IMG/VR virus record: IMGVR_UViG_3300021376_002702 | Coordinates: 1-22,382 of that record | Origin: a virus | Length of the DNA stretch: 22,382 bases | Reading direction: 5' to 3' (one strand) | Part shown: positions 13,186-19,072 of the stretch, in pieces | Position numbering within the stretch: the stretch's first letter is position 1 | How the letters are laid out: every line of letters starts with the position of its first letter | Notes under the pieces: model-generated | Seen by the model: the letters and a program-made list of their open reading frames with translations, nothing else | What the model was told of the DNA's origin: nothing | Database searches by the model: none | Translations under genes and position numbers: made by a program

Positions 13186-13237
13186 GTACCTGCTCAATGG
13201 GGGGTACAAATTGAACTCGCTTAACAAGGAGGAAATA

Positions 13238-13657
13238 ATGGTAAGTTCATGGTCATTGGATCTTTTTAAGGATCCATTTTTTATTGGTTTCAACAGAGAG
13301 TTGGACCGCTTCTATAATATCCATCGTGAGGCAACTCGTCAATCTTATCCACCATATGATGTGGTAAAAATCGATGAGGATACTTACAAACTATCTTTGG
13401 CTATTGCTGGATTCAGCAAAGATGAGGTAGGGGTTTCTGTGGATAATGGAAGTCTTATTGTAAAGGGTGAGAAAACCGAAGAGGACGCAAACAATGTCCT
13501 ACATAAGGGTATCGCAACTCGCAAATTCACACGCACCTTTGCTCTTGGAGAGTATATGGAGGTTGATCGTGCTGAAATGGCAGACGGTATTCTTAGCGTC
13601 TTTGTGGAAAGAAACGTTCCCGAAGCAAAGAAGCCTAAAACAATCAAAATAAAGTAG
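13238..13657 (+). CDS. Hsp20 small heat-shock protein (IbpA type)
   Basis: The start at ATG 13238 follows AAGGAGG; an upstream in-frame ATG at 13172 overlaps the hairpin and is rejected. The product is 139 aa. The N-terminal DPFFIGFNRELDRF resembles IbpA (DPLxxxxxGFDRxF). The alpha-crystallin domain spans about residues 38-128, from YPPYDVVKIDEDTYKLSLAIAGF through LIVKGEK to DGILSVFVERN. The C-terminal I-x-I motif (IKI, 136-138) lets dimers assemble into oligomers. It holds unfolding proteins without ATP. Phage Hsp20 genes are common in cyanophages and may protect capsid or scaffold assembly. Confidence 0.92.
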   Translation: MVSSWSLDLFKDPFFIGFNRELDRFYNIHREATRQSYPPYDVVKIDEDTYKLSLAIAGFSKDEVGVSVDNGSLIVKGEKTEEDANNVLHKGIATRKFTRTFALGEYMEVDRAEMADGILSVFVERNVPEAKKPKTIKIK

Positions 13658-13753
13658 TATAATATAAGACATTCCGTCATGATACATGCAGTTGCTATTG
13701 GCAACCTTATTGCTGAGTACGGATAAACCCAGGATCGTAACTTGGGGCGACCT

Positions 13754-13774
13754 GAGCAAGTCTATAAACTGCTC
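13754..13774 (+). terminator. Small hairpin before the RH-VDKKG gene
   Basis: GAGC-A-AGT pairs with ACT-GCTC around the loop CTATAA (7 pairs, one bulged A), followed by TATTTCTAT. It may end hsp20 transcription before the next promoter. The rest of 13658-13797 shows a TATAAT at 13658-13663 and a 15-codon frame at 13679, but no confident gene. Confidence 0.4.
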
Positions 13775-13782
13775 TATTTCTA

Positions 13783-13791
13783 TGCTATAAT
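13783..13791 (+). promoter_or_regulatory. Extended -10 promoter, leaderless start
   Basis: TGCTATAAT at 13783-13791 is a perfect extended -10. Its last T lies 7 bases before the ATG at 13798, and no ribosome-binding site exists, so the mRNA should begin at the start codon. Confidence 0.7.
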
Positions 13792-13797
13792 AGTTGT

Positions 13798-14589
13798 ATG
13801 ACAAATTCAGATTGCTGTCCAGAAGAACTAGAGAAAAAGGCCCCTTGCTGGGAGGGCTATGTAATGCGTGGCATGAAACCTGGAAGTGGTGGACGCATGG
13901 TTCCTAATTGCGTACCTGCTAAAAAAGCAGACGACCTTTGGGAAGATGACGATACAGTTGAGTATGATACAGACTCTGTATCTAAGGCAGAAGGATACTC
14001 ACCACCAGCAGGTGCAAGATCTGCTGCTCGTAAAGCAATTAAGTTTAAAGAAGATGGTAAAGCAAAAGGTGCAGGAACTTCAGTTGGCTGGACTCGTGCA
14101 GGACAATTGGCAAGAGGAGAAACTCTATCTCTTAGTACTGTAAAGAGAATGTATTCATATTTCTCACGCCATGAGGTAGACAAAAAAGGTAAAGACTGGG
14201 GCAACTCAGCAAATCCATCAAATGGTTATATCATGTGGTTGGCATGGGGTGGAGATGCAGGATTCTCTTGGTCAAGAGGAATTGTTAATCGTGAAAAAGA
14301 TAAAGCACTATTTGCTGACTTTGGAAAAACAAATAACAAAGTAACACAACTTACTGAAATATTTAAAGGTATTGGCGTTGGATCTATGGTGTCTTGGAAT
14401 TCTTCTGGCGGTAGAGCAGAAGGCAAGATAACAAGAATTATTACTAATGGTAAGTATAAAGTTCCAGGAGCAGATGTAACCGTTAGTGGTACTAAAGAAG
14501 ATCCCGCAGCAGTCATTAGATTGTATCGTGATGGAAAGCCTACAGACACAATTGTTGCACATAAATTAAAAACATTAAAGGCTAAGTAA
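13798..14589 (+). CDS. Phage protein with RH-VDKKG domain and Hva1/Tudor-like C-terminus
   Basis: This 263 aa protein has three parts. Residues 1-40 contain four cysteines (CC, PCWEGY, PNCVP) and an MKPGSGGRMVPNCVP turn. Residues ~69-160 form a conserved domain (PPAGARSAARKAIKFKE, STVKRMYSYFSRHEVDKKG, PSNGYIMWLAWGGDAGFSW) that I know from phage head and protease proteins, with uncertain function. Residues ~193-260 (GIGVGSMVSWNSSGGRAEGKI ... HKLKTL) look like the Hva1/DUF2945 Tudor-type barrel. It is leaderless, from an extended -10 promoter. No capsid genes are near, so it may be an accessory or DNA-associated protein rather than structural. Confidence 0.7.
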   Translation: MTNSDCCPEELEKKAPCWEGYVMRGMKPGSGGRMVPNCVPAKKADDLWEDDDTVEYDTDSVSKAEGYSPPAGARSAARKAIKFKEDGKAKGAGTSVGWTRAGQLARGETLSLSTVKRMYSYFSRHEVDKKGKDWGNSANPSNGYIMWLAWGGDAGFSWSRGIVNREKDKALFADFGKTNNKVTQLTEIFKGIGVGSMVSWNSSGGRAEGKITRIITNGKYKVPGADVTVSGTKEDPAAVIRLYRDGKPTDTIVAHKLKTLKAK

Positions 14590-14732
14590 TGTCTTCTGGG
14601 CAGTATAGTCCTCATCGTAAATTTAACCCAATACAGATCAAGGGTGGCAATGTTGTTCGCCTTCGCAAAGATGGCACAATAAAAGCAGTCCTTGGCAAGT
14701 ATGGAGAATACAACAAAACAAAGAAGTCTTGA
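14589..14732 (+). CDS. 47-aa basic protein, unknown
   Basis: ATG at 14589 overlaps the preceding stop (TAATG), and its TGA overlaps the next ATG (TGATG). The product is basic, MSSGQYSPHRKFNPIQIKGGNVVRLRKD..., ending in NKTKKS, with a probable beta-hairpin around GGNVVRLRKDGTIKAVLG. The overlaps on both sides support translation. No family is recognised. Confidence 0.65.
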   Translation: MSSGQYSPHRKFNPIQIKGGNVVRLRKDGTIKAVLGKYGEYNKTKKS

Positions 14733-15472
14733 TGTTAAAATATAACAAAGTTTATTTTTTACACATACCAAAAACTGGCGGTAGATTTTTAACAAAGTAC
14801 ATACTTAGGCCAATGGAGGAAACTCTATCTAAGCATGGTATTGAATACCTTAGAATGCCAGAAGACATGCGGCAACATGCTGGTTGGCCATTTTTTATAG
14901 ATGATGAGACATATGTTATATCAGTATTTAGAGAGCCTTGTCAGTTTTTTGTTAGTGCTGTATGTCATGCAGCAGCAGGTAGAGCAGAACTAATAGACAA
15001 AGAAGATTGGCATGTTATAAGGGGAGAAAATCTTGTTGTTGAAAAAGAAGAACTTTTTGAAAAGTTAAATACTTGGTACTACATCAAAGATTTTCAATCT
15101 CATAATTTTTCTTTAAGTCCAGATCCAGCAGCAATGTCTGTTATTAAAGAAGCACAATTTTTTTATGATGAAAAAAAAGAATATGACAAGGGTTTAATAT
15201 ATGATAGAATAAAGAGAACTAATCTTTTTATTAGAACCAATGAATTAAAGTCAATGGACTATGGTTTGTTGATTAAAAAAATATCAGATGATTTGGGAAT
15301 TGAAATAACTGCAGATTTATCAGAGATTAATAGAACACATTTTAAAAATGATGCTTCAGAAAAACTATTTAATTCTTTAAGTCAGAGCGAAAAAAATATG
15401 ATAATTGAAAACTTTCCATTAGATAAAGAAATATACGATAATGATTCTTTATTTTGGAATCCTACTCGTTAG
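14732..15472 (+). CDS. Sulfotransferase 2
   Basis: The start is ATG 14732 in a TGATG overlap, giving 246 aa. HIPKTGGRFLTKY near residue 11 is the 5'-phosphosulfate loop and VISVFREPCQFFVS near residue 62 the 3'-phosphate segment of PAPS sulfotransferases. The rest is helical and charged. It differs strongly from the one at 5229-5813, so a different acceptor is likely. It is the last plus-strand gene before the strand switch, and its 3' end overlaps the minus-strand gene 15462-15620 by 11 bases. It shares the PAPS need with sulfotransferase 1 and thus may depend on the APS-kinase fusion. Confidence 0.82.
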   Translation: MLKYNKVYFLHIPKTGGRFLTKYILRPMEETLSKHGIEYLRMPEDMRQHAGWPFFIDDETYVISVFREPCQFFVSAVCHAAAGRAELIDKEDWHVIRGENLVVEKEELFEKLNTWYYIKDFQSHNFSLSPDPAAMSVIKEAQFFYDEKKEYDKGLIYDRIKRTNLFIRTNELKSMDYGLLIKKISDDLGIEITADLSEINRTHFKNDASEKLFNSLSQSEKNMIIENFPLDKEIYDNDSLFWNPTR

Positions 15473-15620
15473 ATAAATATTTTGTCATAAGTTCCATAAT
15501 CGCAACTGTATATTTGTCATAATCTATTTCAACAATAAGATTGCCATCAATAAGTTTATGAATCTTGATATCTTTACCAATTTCAAATAGTATATCCTTT
15601 ATTTCATTTTCTAAATTCAT
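15462..15620 (-). CDS. 52-aa acidic helical protein
   Basis: ATG at 15620 lies 2 bases after the stop of the glycosyltransferase gene; TAG is at 15462. The product reads MNLENEIKDILFEIGKDIKI...VEIDYDKYTVAIMELMTKYLSNE, acidic, with a central beta-like IDGNLIVEIDYD. It is the last gene of the minus operon and converges with sulfotransferase 2, overlapping its end. No family is recognised, but placement and composition support it. Confidence 0.6.
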   Translation of the reverse strand: MNLENEIKDILFEIGKDIKIHKLIDGNLIVEIDYDKYTVAIMELMTKYLSNE

Positions 15621-15622
15621 TT

Positions 15623-16681
15623 TTAGTTGCCCATTGGATAGCCAATTTTATTTTTTACTTTACTTAGAGAGTCTTTGTCTGTTGTTCCCCAGTATCCAAA
15701 ATACTTTCCAGATATTATTTGTTGAAAATTTATTTCAGAGTTAGTTATTTTTGTGTGTAGGTAGTCTGACCCAACCTTATTTGCTTTATGTGTCTTCCAG
15801 TTGTGGCTTTCTCCTAATAAAACAGATACATGTTCTTTAAAATCTTTATCTATATAGATTTGATTTAAAACAGCAATGGTCGGATACTTAGGACTAAAAA
15901 TTTTATAGCCCCTGCTTAAGAGCCTAATAGAATAGTTTGTTTGATCTCCATGGTAATGATCCTCTGGATCATGAAGAACCTCTCTATTTAGTTTTGCTTT
16001 AGAAAACATAAAAGTTCCATGGACTCCGTTTGATTCTTCGTATTCTTTTTTATCTATATAGCAGTCGCCATAAACTATTGGAAAACCTAACTGATCTTCA
16101 ACAAAATTTTCACCTTGTTTTCCATCATAAACAAATTTAAGTTTTGTCATGCCTCTGTTTACTAATTCTTTAGCATTTTTTTCTAAATTTAAGGGATCTA
16201 TTTCAAGTGCTGTTTTGTTATCTTTGTCAATGATATAAAATTTTTCAGGATTTTCATCGTAGTAAGTCCAGATAAATCCACTTGACGCAGAAAGAATTAA
16301 CTTATTTTCATTAATATTTTCTTGTTCTTTAATTTTATTAAAAATATTTATTAGTTGAGTATCCCATTTTTTGCTAAAAAATGTATGAGCATCTATCTGA
16401 AACATGTAGTCAAATTCTTTAAATTGCAACAAGGAGGCGTTCATTCTTCCAAAACCAGTACCCATTGGTGCTGGAGTTATTAGTTCAACATAAAAAATTT
16501 GATTATTATTTAATAAAAAATCATTATCTAGTAAAGAGTGTTCTTTTTTTAGTATGTTATTAAATATACCAAAATAAATTTTGTTTGGATTTTCGGCGTT
16601 AAACAAGGCACTTTTTACAGTCTGCTCTATAAACCTTTCTTCACATGCTGCTATAGGTATAAAAATTGAATCTTTAATCAC
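15623..16681 (-). CDS. GlcNAc-transferase-like glycosyltransferase (polypeptide GlcNAcT / Skp1-type)
   Basis: This 352 aa protein starts with GTG at 16681. AGGAGG for this start is the acceptor strand of the adjacent tRNA-Thr fragment, 5 bases upstream. The N-terminus IFIPIAACEERFIEQTVKSALFNAENPNKIYFGIF and MFQIDAHTFFSKKWD (Asp97/His99) match the GlcNAc family that includes Skp1 GlcNAc-transferase; the D-x-H/D pair binds the metal and nucleotide sugar. A late HGDQTNYSIRLLSRGY segment is typical of the acceptor lobe. It probably adds a sugar to a protein hydroxyl, perhaps hydroxyproline as in Skp1, which is notable given the prolyl-hydroxylase-like genes nearby. Confidence 0.75.
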   Translation of the reverse strand: MIKDSIFIPIAACEERFIEQTVKSALFNAENPNKIYFGIFNNILKKEHSLLDNDFLLNNNQIFYVELITPAPMGTGFGRMNASLLQFKEFDYMFQIDAHTFFSKKWDTQLINIFNKIKEQENINENKLILSASSGFIWTYYDENPEKFYIIDKDNKTALEIDPLNLEKNAKELVNRGMTKLKFVYDGKQGENFVEDQLGFPIVYGDCYIDKKEYEESNGVHGTFMFSKAKLNREVLHDPEDHYHGDQTNYSIRLLSRGYKIFSPKYPTIAVLNQIYIDKDFKEHVSVLLGESHNWKTHKANKVGSDYLHTKITNSEINFQQIISGKYFGYWGTTDKDSLSKVKNKIGYPMGN

Positions 16682-16684
16682 TTG

Positions 16685-16731
16685 AGCCTCCTGTAGGATT
16701 TGAACCTACGACAACCCGCTTACAAGGCGGG
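16685..16731 (-). other. 3' half of a tRNA-Thr(TGT): attachment-site core or tRNA relic
   Basis: On the minus strand the order is anticodon stem-loop (CCCGC-CTTGTAA-GCGGG, 16715-16731, anticodon TGT), a 5-base variable loop, T arm (GTAGG-TTCAAAT-CCTAC, 16693-16709), acceptor strand AGGAGGC (16686-16692) and discriminator T at 16685. The 5' acceptor and D arm are missing; the bases there are the end of the TauD-like gene. Such a 3'-half match starting at the anticodon stem is the usual form of a phage attP that integrates into tRNA-Thr. No integrase lies in the window, so a decayed phage tRNA is also possible. Confidence 0.8.
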
Positions 16732-17526
16732 TTTTTTGTATCCCCATATTCCAACAAATTTTCTATCTATTGGATTAAAGCCACCTGTCACTGCATGTGC
16801 AAGCCTAAATAGATCAACCAAAACAAGATCTCCCTTTTGCCATCTATGAACCATTCTTAAGTCTTCATTTGTAATTACTTCATTATTAAACCAACTACAT
16901 ATATCTGTAAAAGTTTTTTGTTCTTTTTCTGTTGGTGTTTCTCCATTTATAGAAACAAGCGTGTTTGTAGCACCGTCTAACTTGTCTAGCCTCAGCCTTA
17001 TAACTGGCTTATCAGTTATCCAGTGGCGTCCTATTGGCTTGTAGTCTTCAAATTTAATATCAACATCAAACTTACCCATGCCAACAATGCAAGAATCTAG
17101 GAATGATTTCCACTCATCACTAAGTTTTTCGTATAATCTTGATGAGTCAACAAAGTAAGTTTTTCCATTTTCATTATCTGTATTAAAGGTTAGCATGTTC
17201 CATGTTGCAGCAATAATTGGATTGTTATAATAGACATGTTCTATATGCCAAAAAACTATAATTTCATCACTAGTTGTAGTTAAAATATCTTTAACTCTGG
17301 CGTGATCTTCTACATAATTGTCTACTTCGCCAGACTCTTTTTCAAAAAAATTTGACCACCCAAGATTTGATCCAAAAATTTTATTGATTTCGACATGATC
17401 TTGATGCGTTAAATTAGCATTTCTAAACACAACAACTGAATCATTAATAAACTTATTTTTATAAAAATTAAAATTTTCTTTAATTTCTTGTATGCTTGTA
17501 AACTCTATAGGAACTATATTTATCAT
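16720..17526 (-). CDS. TauD/TfdA-family 2OG-Fe(II) oxygenase
   Basis: This 268 aa protein has the TauD layout: FRNANLTHQDHVEINKIFG near residue 35, proximal ligand motif WHIEH at 93-97 giving His94-x-Glu96, and distal His244 in LFRLAHAVTGGF followed by Arg255. In TauD the motif is HxD; here it is HxE, as in clavaminate synthase. The KTYFVDSSRLYEKLSDEW stretch is also typical. It may oxidise taurine-like or other small acids, or a natural-product intermediate. The stop codon TAA lies inside the anticodon loop of the tRNA-Thr fragment. A short leader peptide precedes it. Confidence 0.78.
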   Translation of the reverse strand: MINIVPIEFTSIQEIKENFNFYKNKFINDSVVVFRNANLTHQDHVEINKIFGSNLGWSNFFEKESGEVDNYVEDHARVKDILTTTSDEIIVFWHIEHVYYNNPIIAATWNMLTFNTDNENGKTYFVDSSRLYEKLSDEWKSFLDSCIVGMGKFDVDIKFEDYKPIGRHWITDKPVIRLRLDKLDGATNTLVSINGETPTEKEQKTFTDICSWFNNEVITNEDLRMVHRWQKGDLVLVDLFRLAHAVTGGFNPIDRKFVGIWGYKKPAL

Positions 17527-17530
17527 TAGT

Positions 17531-17575
17531 CTATTCCGCCTCGCCTAAATCTGGATCAAATTCTTTTTTAGCCAT
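17531..17575 (-). CDS. Possible 14-aa leader peptide of the TauD-like gene
   Basis: ATG at 17575 is 7 bases after the last T of TATAAT (17587-17582), so it is placed as a leaderless start. The frame encodes MAKKEFDPDLGEAE and stops 4 bases before the TauD-like ATG at 17526. That fits translation of a micro-ORF with re-initiation on the oxygenase gene. Alternatively it is only an RNA leader. Confidence 0.45.
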   Translation of the reverse strand: MAKKEFDPDLGEAE

Positions 17576-17581
17576 ATATTA

Positions 17582-17587
17582 ATTATA
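17582..17587 (-). promoter_or_regulatory. -10 box, leaderless spacing
   Basis: TATAAT on the minus strand, 7 bases before the ATG at 17575. It drives the leader peptide and the TauD-like gene; no clear -35 box. Confidence 0.55.
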
Positions 17588-17591
17588 CCTG

Positions 17592-17732
17592 CTATTCCTT
17601 ATAGATCTTAACAGTATTCCAGATTAGATATATGATTATACCTGTAAATATGACACCCATACCATGAAACCATATCCACATTATCTTACTAAATAGATCA
17701 TAGGTATCTGACCAATTAACGCTTATTCCCAA
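17592..17732 (-). CDS. Small single-pass membrane protein
   Basis: The coding signal is the run IMWIWFHGMGVIFTGIIIYLIWNTVKIYKE, one clear membrane helix with aromatic borders and a basic end. The TAG is at 17592. A start at TTG 17732, preceded by AAAGGCGGG, gives 46 aa; the ATG at 17681 gives 29 aa. The TTG version overlaps the end of the next upstream gene by 17 bases, as other pairs here do. No family is recognised. Confidence 0.5.
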   Translation of the reverse strand: MGISVNWSDTYDLFSKIMWIWFHGMGVIFTGIIIYLIWNTVKIYKE

Positions 17733-17874
17733 GATTCCCGCCTTTATTTCGTATTCTTTTGACTACCTTATATGTTACTACTATACCTATAATGATTGAT
17801 AGGATTAATATAGATCTAGTTAGATGATTATATGGTTCCCAGCATACATTTCCTGTGTAACAGTCTTCAGTCAT
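17716..17874 (-). CDS. 52-aa single-pass membrane protein
   Basis: ATG at 17874 has AGGGGAA just upstream. The N-terminal part (MTEDCYTGNVCWEPYNHLTR) has two cysteines and is outside-like. A hydrophobic helix SILILSIIIGIVVTY and a basic tail KVVKRIRNKGGNLGNKR follow, so the N-terminus should face out and the tail stay inside. No family is recognised. It belongs to a run of tiny membrane-protein genes between tRNA-Glu and the TauD-like gene. Confidence 0.6.
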   Translation of the reverse strand: MTEDCYTGNVCWEPYNHLTRSILILSIIIGIVVTYKVVKRIRNKGGNLGNKR

Positions 17875-17911
17875 TGTTCCCCTGCCCATCCTTAAAATTT
17901 ACTTTTCTCAT
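17867..17911 (-). CDS. Possible 14-aa micro-ORF
   Basis: ATG at 17911 follows AAAGAG, and its TGA overlaps the start of the next gene (ATGACTGA). It would encode MRKVNFKDGQGNND. The overlap is suggestive of coupling, but a chance frame is possible. Confidence 0.3.
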   Translation of the reverse strand: MRKVNFKDGQGNND

Positions 17912-17939
17912 TAGATCTCTTTCTGTGTTATTTTTGGGA

Positions 17940-18002
17940 GGGTGTAGTGTTGCAACATAGACTATATGTGTTTCCCGACAAATATAGGCCAACTACACCC
18001 TT
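17940..18002 (-). ncRNA. Structured 5' RNA element downstream of tRNA-Glu
   Basis: A -10 box at 18014-18009 predicts an RNA starting near 18002. Its first bases form a long stem: GGGTGTAGT (minus, 18000-17992) pairs with ACTACACCC (17948-17940), 9 perfect pairs. An inner hairpin pairs CTATAT with ATATAG and TGT with ACA around the loop CGGGAA. No U-tract follows, so this is not a simple terminator. It sits about 30 bases before the first small gene of the next minus transcript, so a riboswitch-like leader or a small RNA is possible. I do not recognise the family. Confidence 0.45.
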
Positions 18003-18008
18003 AACACT

Positions 18009-18017
18009 ATTATAGCA
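18009..18017 (-). promoter_or_regulatory. Extended -10 promoter after tRNA-Glu
   Basis: TGCTATAAT on the minus strand (18017-18009), 10 bases beyond the tRNA 3' end. It should start the structured leader at about 18002. Confidence 0.55.
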
Positions 18018-18026
18018 TTTTTGGAG

Positions 18027-18099
18027 TATCTCCAACGGGATTCGAACCCGTGTTGCCACCGTGAAAGGGTGGAGTCCTAGGCCTCTAGACCATGGAGAC
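18027..18099 (-). tRNA. tRNA-Glu(TTC)
   Basis: This is a full 73-base cloverleaf. Acceptor GTCTCCA pairs with TGGAGAT (one G-U pair, discriminator A). The anticodon arm CCACC-CTTTCAC-GGTGG gives anticodon TTC (plus-strand GAA at 18063-18065). The T arm is ACGGG-TTCGAAT-CCCGT. CCA is not encoded. A phage-borne tRNA-Glu for GAA codons fits the AT-rich, GAA-heavy coding sequence. Confidence 0.93.
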
Positions 18100-18113
18100 A
18101 TAAAGCGACCCAG

Positions 18114-18299
18114 TTAAACACCTTGAGCCTTTTTAACTGCCTCAATGACAAGTATTTTCATTCCAAGACCATTTAATTTTCCATCAGAAATATCAATTGC
18201 TTCAATATCTTCAATTATCTTATCTTTGACAGCCTTAACAATTTTGTGAGTGCCAACACATTGAGGATACATTGTTGAAAACCCGCATGTACAAAACAT
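18114..18299 (-). CDS. CDGSH-type iron-sulfur miniprotein (variant)
   Basis: This 61 aa protein has AAGGAGAT before the ATG. Residues 3-18 read C-T-C-G-F-S-T-M-Y-P-Q-C-V-G-T-H. This matches the CDGSH (mitoNEET-type) signature C-x-C-x2-(S/T)-x3-P-x-C-D-G-(S/A/T)-H at every position except Asp to Val at residue 15. The ligands would be Cys3, Cys5, Cys14 and His18, holding a labile [2Fe-2S] cluster. The remaining 40 residues are helical and carry no second CDGSH motif, unlike some prokaryotic members. A role in redox sensing or cluster transfer is inferred, perhaps serving the iron enzymes nearby. Confidence 0.72.
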   Translation of the reverse strand: MFCTCGFSTMYPQCVGTHKIVKAVKDKIIEDIEAIDISDGKLNGLGMKILVIEAVKKAQGV

Positions 18300-18320
18300 A
18301 TTTATCTCCTTTATATACTA

Positions 18321-18488
18321 TCAGGCATTGCTTCTAAAGACATTTAAGGATGCTCCTAGTATTTCTGCTCGTTTTGCTAATTGTTGTCTTTCAAATTTAG
18401 AAAGATACGGCTTATCTTTCATTCTTTTTTTATTTTTTGCATAACGCTTTGCTTTGTGTTGGGATATTTTATTGTTATTCTTTTTCAT
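18321..18488 (-). CDS. 55-aa very basic protein, leaderless
   Basis: ATG at 18488 lies 7 bases after TATGAT (18500-18495); TGA is at 18321. The product opens with KKNNNKISQHKAKRYAKNKKRMKDK and then a helix LSKFERQQLAKRAEILGA. It resembles a small nucleic-acid-binding or ribosome-associated protein, by composition only. The start spacing matches the other leaderless starts here. Confidence 0.6.
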   Translation of the reverse strand: MKKNNNKISQHKAKRYAKNKKRMKDKPYLSKFERQQLAKRAEILGASLNVFRSNA

Positions 18489-18494
18489 ATACTA

Positions 18495-18500
18495 ATCATA
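18495..18500 (-). promoter_or_regulatory. -10 box (TATGAT), leaderless spacing
   Basis: TATGAT on the minus strand, 7 bases before the ATG at 18488. Confidence 0.5.
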
Positions 18501-18519
18501 TCATAGTAAACCAGGCGAG

Positions 18520-18969
18520 TCAACTACGATCTCCGTCCCATGTTCCTATTTTAGTTGTTGGTATGCCGTTTTCTTCCCAAAGTTTTATCACATAAGGATT
18601 GTCATCAACCGCATGTTCCACATCCCAAAGTCTGTTAATACTATTTAATATATCTTTCTTTACTTCATAGTCAGGTCTATTGTCTTCATCTGCCCTCATG
18701 AAAAGTGCATGACTGATTATGTTATTTTTTTGCAGCCATAAAGAAGTGATGCCACGATACTTTTCTTTTCTTGATGTAACAATAATTATTGAATATTTAT
18801 CCTTATAAGAATTATTTAACATTTCAATGACATCAAAATTTGGCAGGGCATCAATAGAGGAATAATGAAACGCATCGTAATCTTTATTACCACCACGAAC
18901 ATAGTGTAGGAATTGATCTACATTTGCAAGTGTGCCATCTACATCGTAAATATGAGCCTTTGGCTTCAC
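18520..18969 (-). CDS. HAD-superfamily phosphatase, polynucleotide-kinase 3'-phosphatase-like
   Basis: This 149 aa protein starts with GTG 18969, overlapping the previous stop (GTGA). HAD motif I is IYDVDGTLAN (Asp9 and Asp11), motif II IIIVTSRKEKYR, and motif IV VDDNPYVIKLWEENGI. The stretch LFMRADEDNRPDYEVKKDIL is typical of the phosphatase half of T4 polynucleotide kinase, which removes 3'-phosphates from nucleic acid ends. A kinase half is absent. The SNase-like nuclease at 9212 makes 3'-phosphate ends, so the two could act in sequence, though they are far apart. Confidence 0.75.
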   Translation of the reverse strand: MKPKAHIYDVDGTLANVDQFLHYVRGGNKDYDAFHYSSIDALPNFDVIEMLNNSYKDKYSIIIVTSRKEKYRGITSLWLQKNNIISHALFMRADEDNRPDYEVKKDILNSINRLWDVEHAVDDNPYVIKLWEENGIPTTKIGTWDGDRS

Positions 18970-19070
18970 TTATGCTCTTTCATATGTCTAGATAGAGATT
19001 CATTTGCCATAATTCCCCATCTTAGTTCCCACTTTTTTTTGCATATCGGACACTCTAGAATCCTGCTCAC
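18966..19070 (-). CDS. 34-aa C2H2-like zinc-finger miniprotein
   Basis: GTG at 19070 is the only start in frame and lies 2 bases after the previous stop. The stop overlaps the HAD gene start (GTGA). Residues show Cys7-x2-Cys10 (LECPICKKKW) and His29-x3-His33 (SRHMKEH), a zinc-finger arrangement with an 18-residue middle, longer than the classic 12. It may bind DNA, RNA or a protein partner. The two coupled junctions are the main evidence for translation. Confidence 0.6.
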   Translation of the reverse strand: MSRILECPICKKKWELRWGIMANESLSRHMKEHK

Positions 19071-19072
19071 AG

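Noticed and set aside
13172-13237. In-frame extension of hsp20 to an ATG at 13172
   Set aside because: It would start inside the hairpin arm; AAGGAGG and the IbpA-like N-terminus support ATG 13238.
13679-13726. 15-codon frame between hsp20 and the RH-VDKKG gene
   Set aside because: No ribosome-binding site, the TATAAT at 13658 has the wrong spacing, and there is no overlap with a neighbour.
13499-13804. Minus-strand 101-codon frame and other frames across hsp20
   Set aside because: Shadows of a gene whose protein family is clear.
17940-18000. Inverted repeat read as an intrinsic terminator of tRNA-Glu
   Set aside because: No T-run follows on the minus strand and a strong -10 box lies between tRNA and repeat; kept as a structured leader instead.
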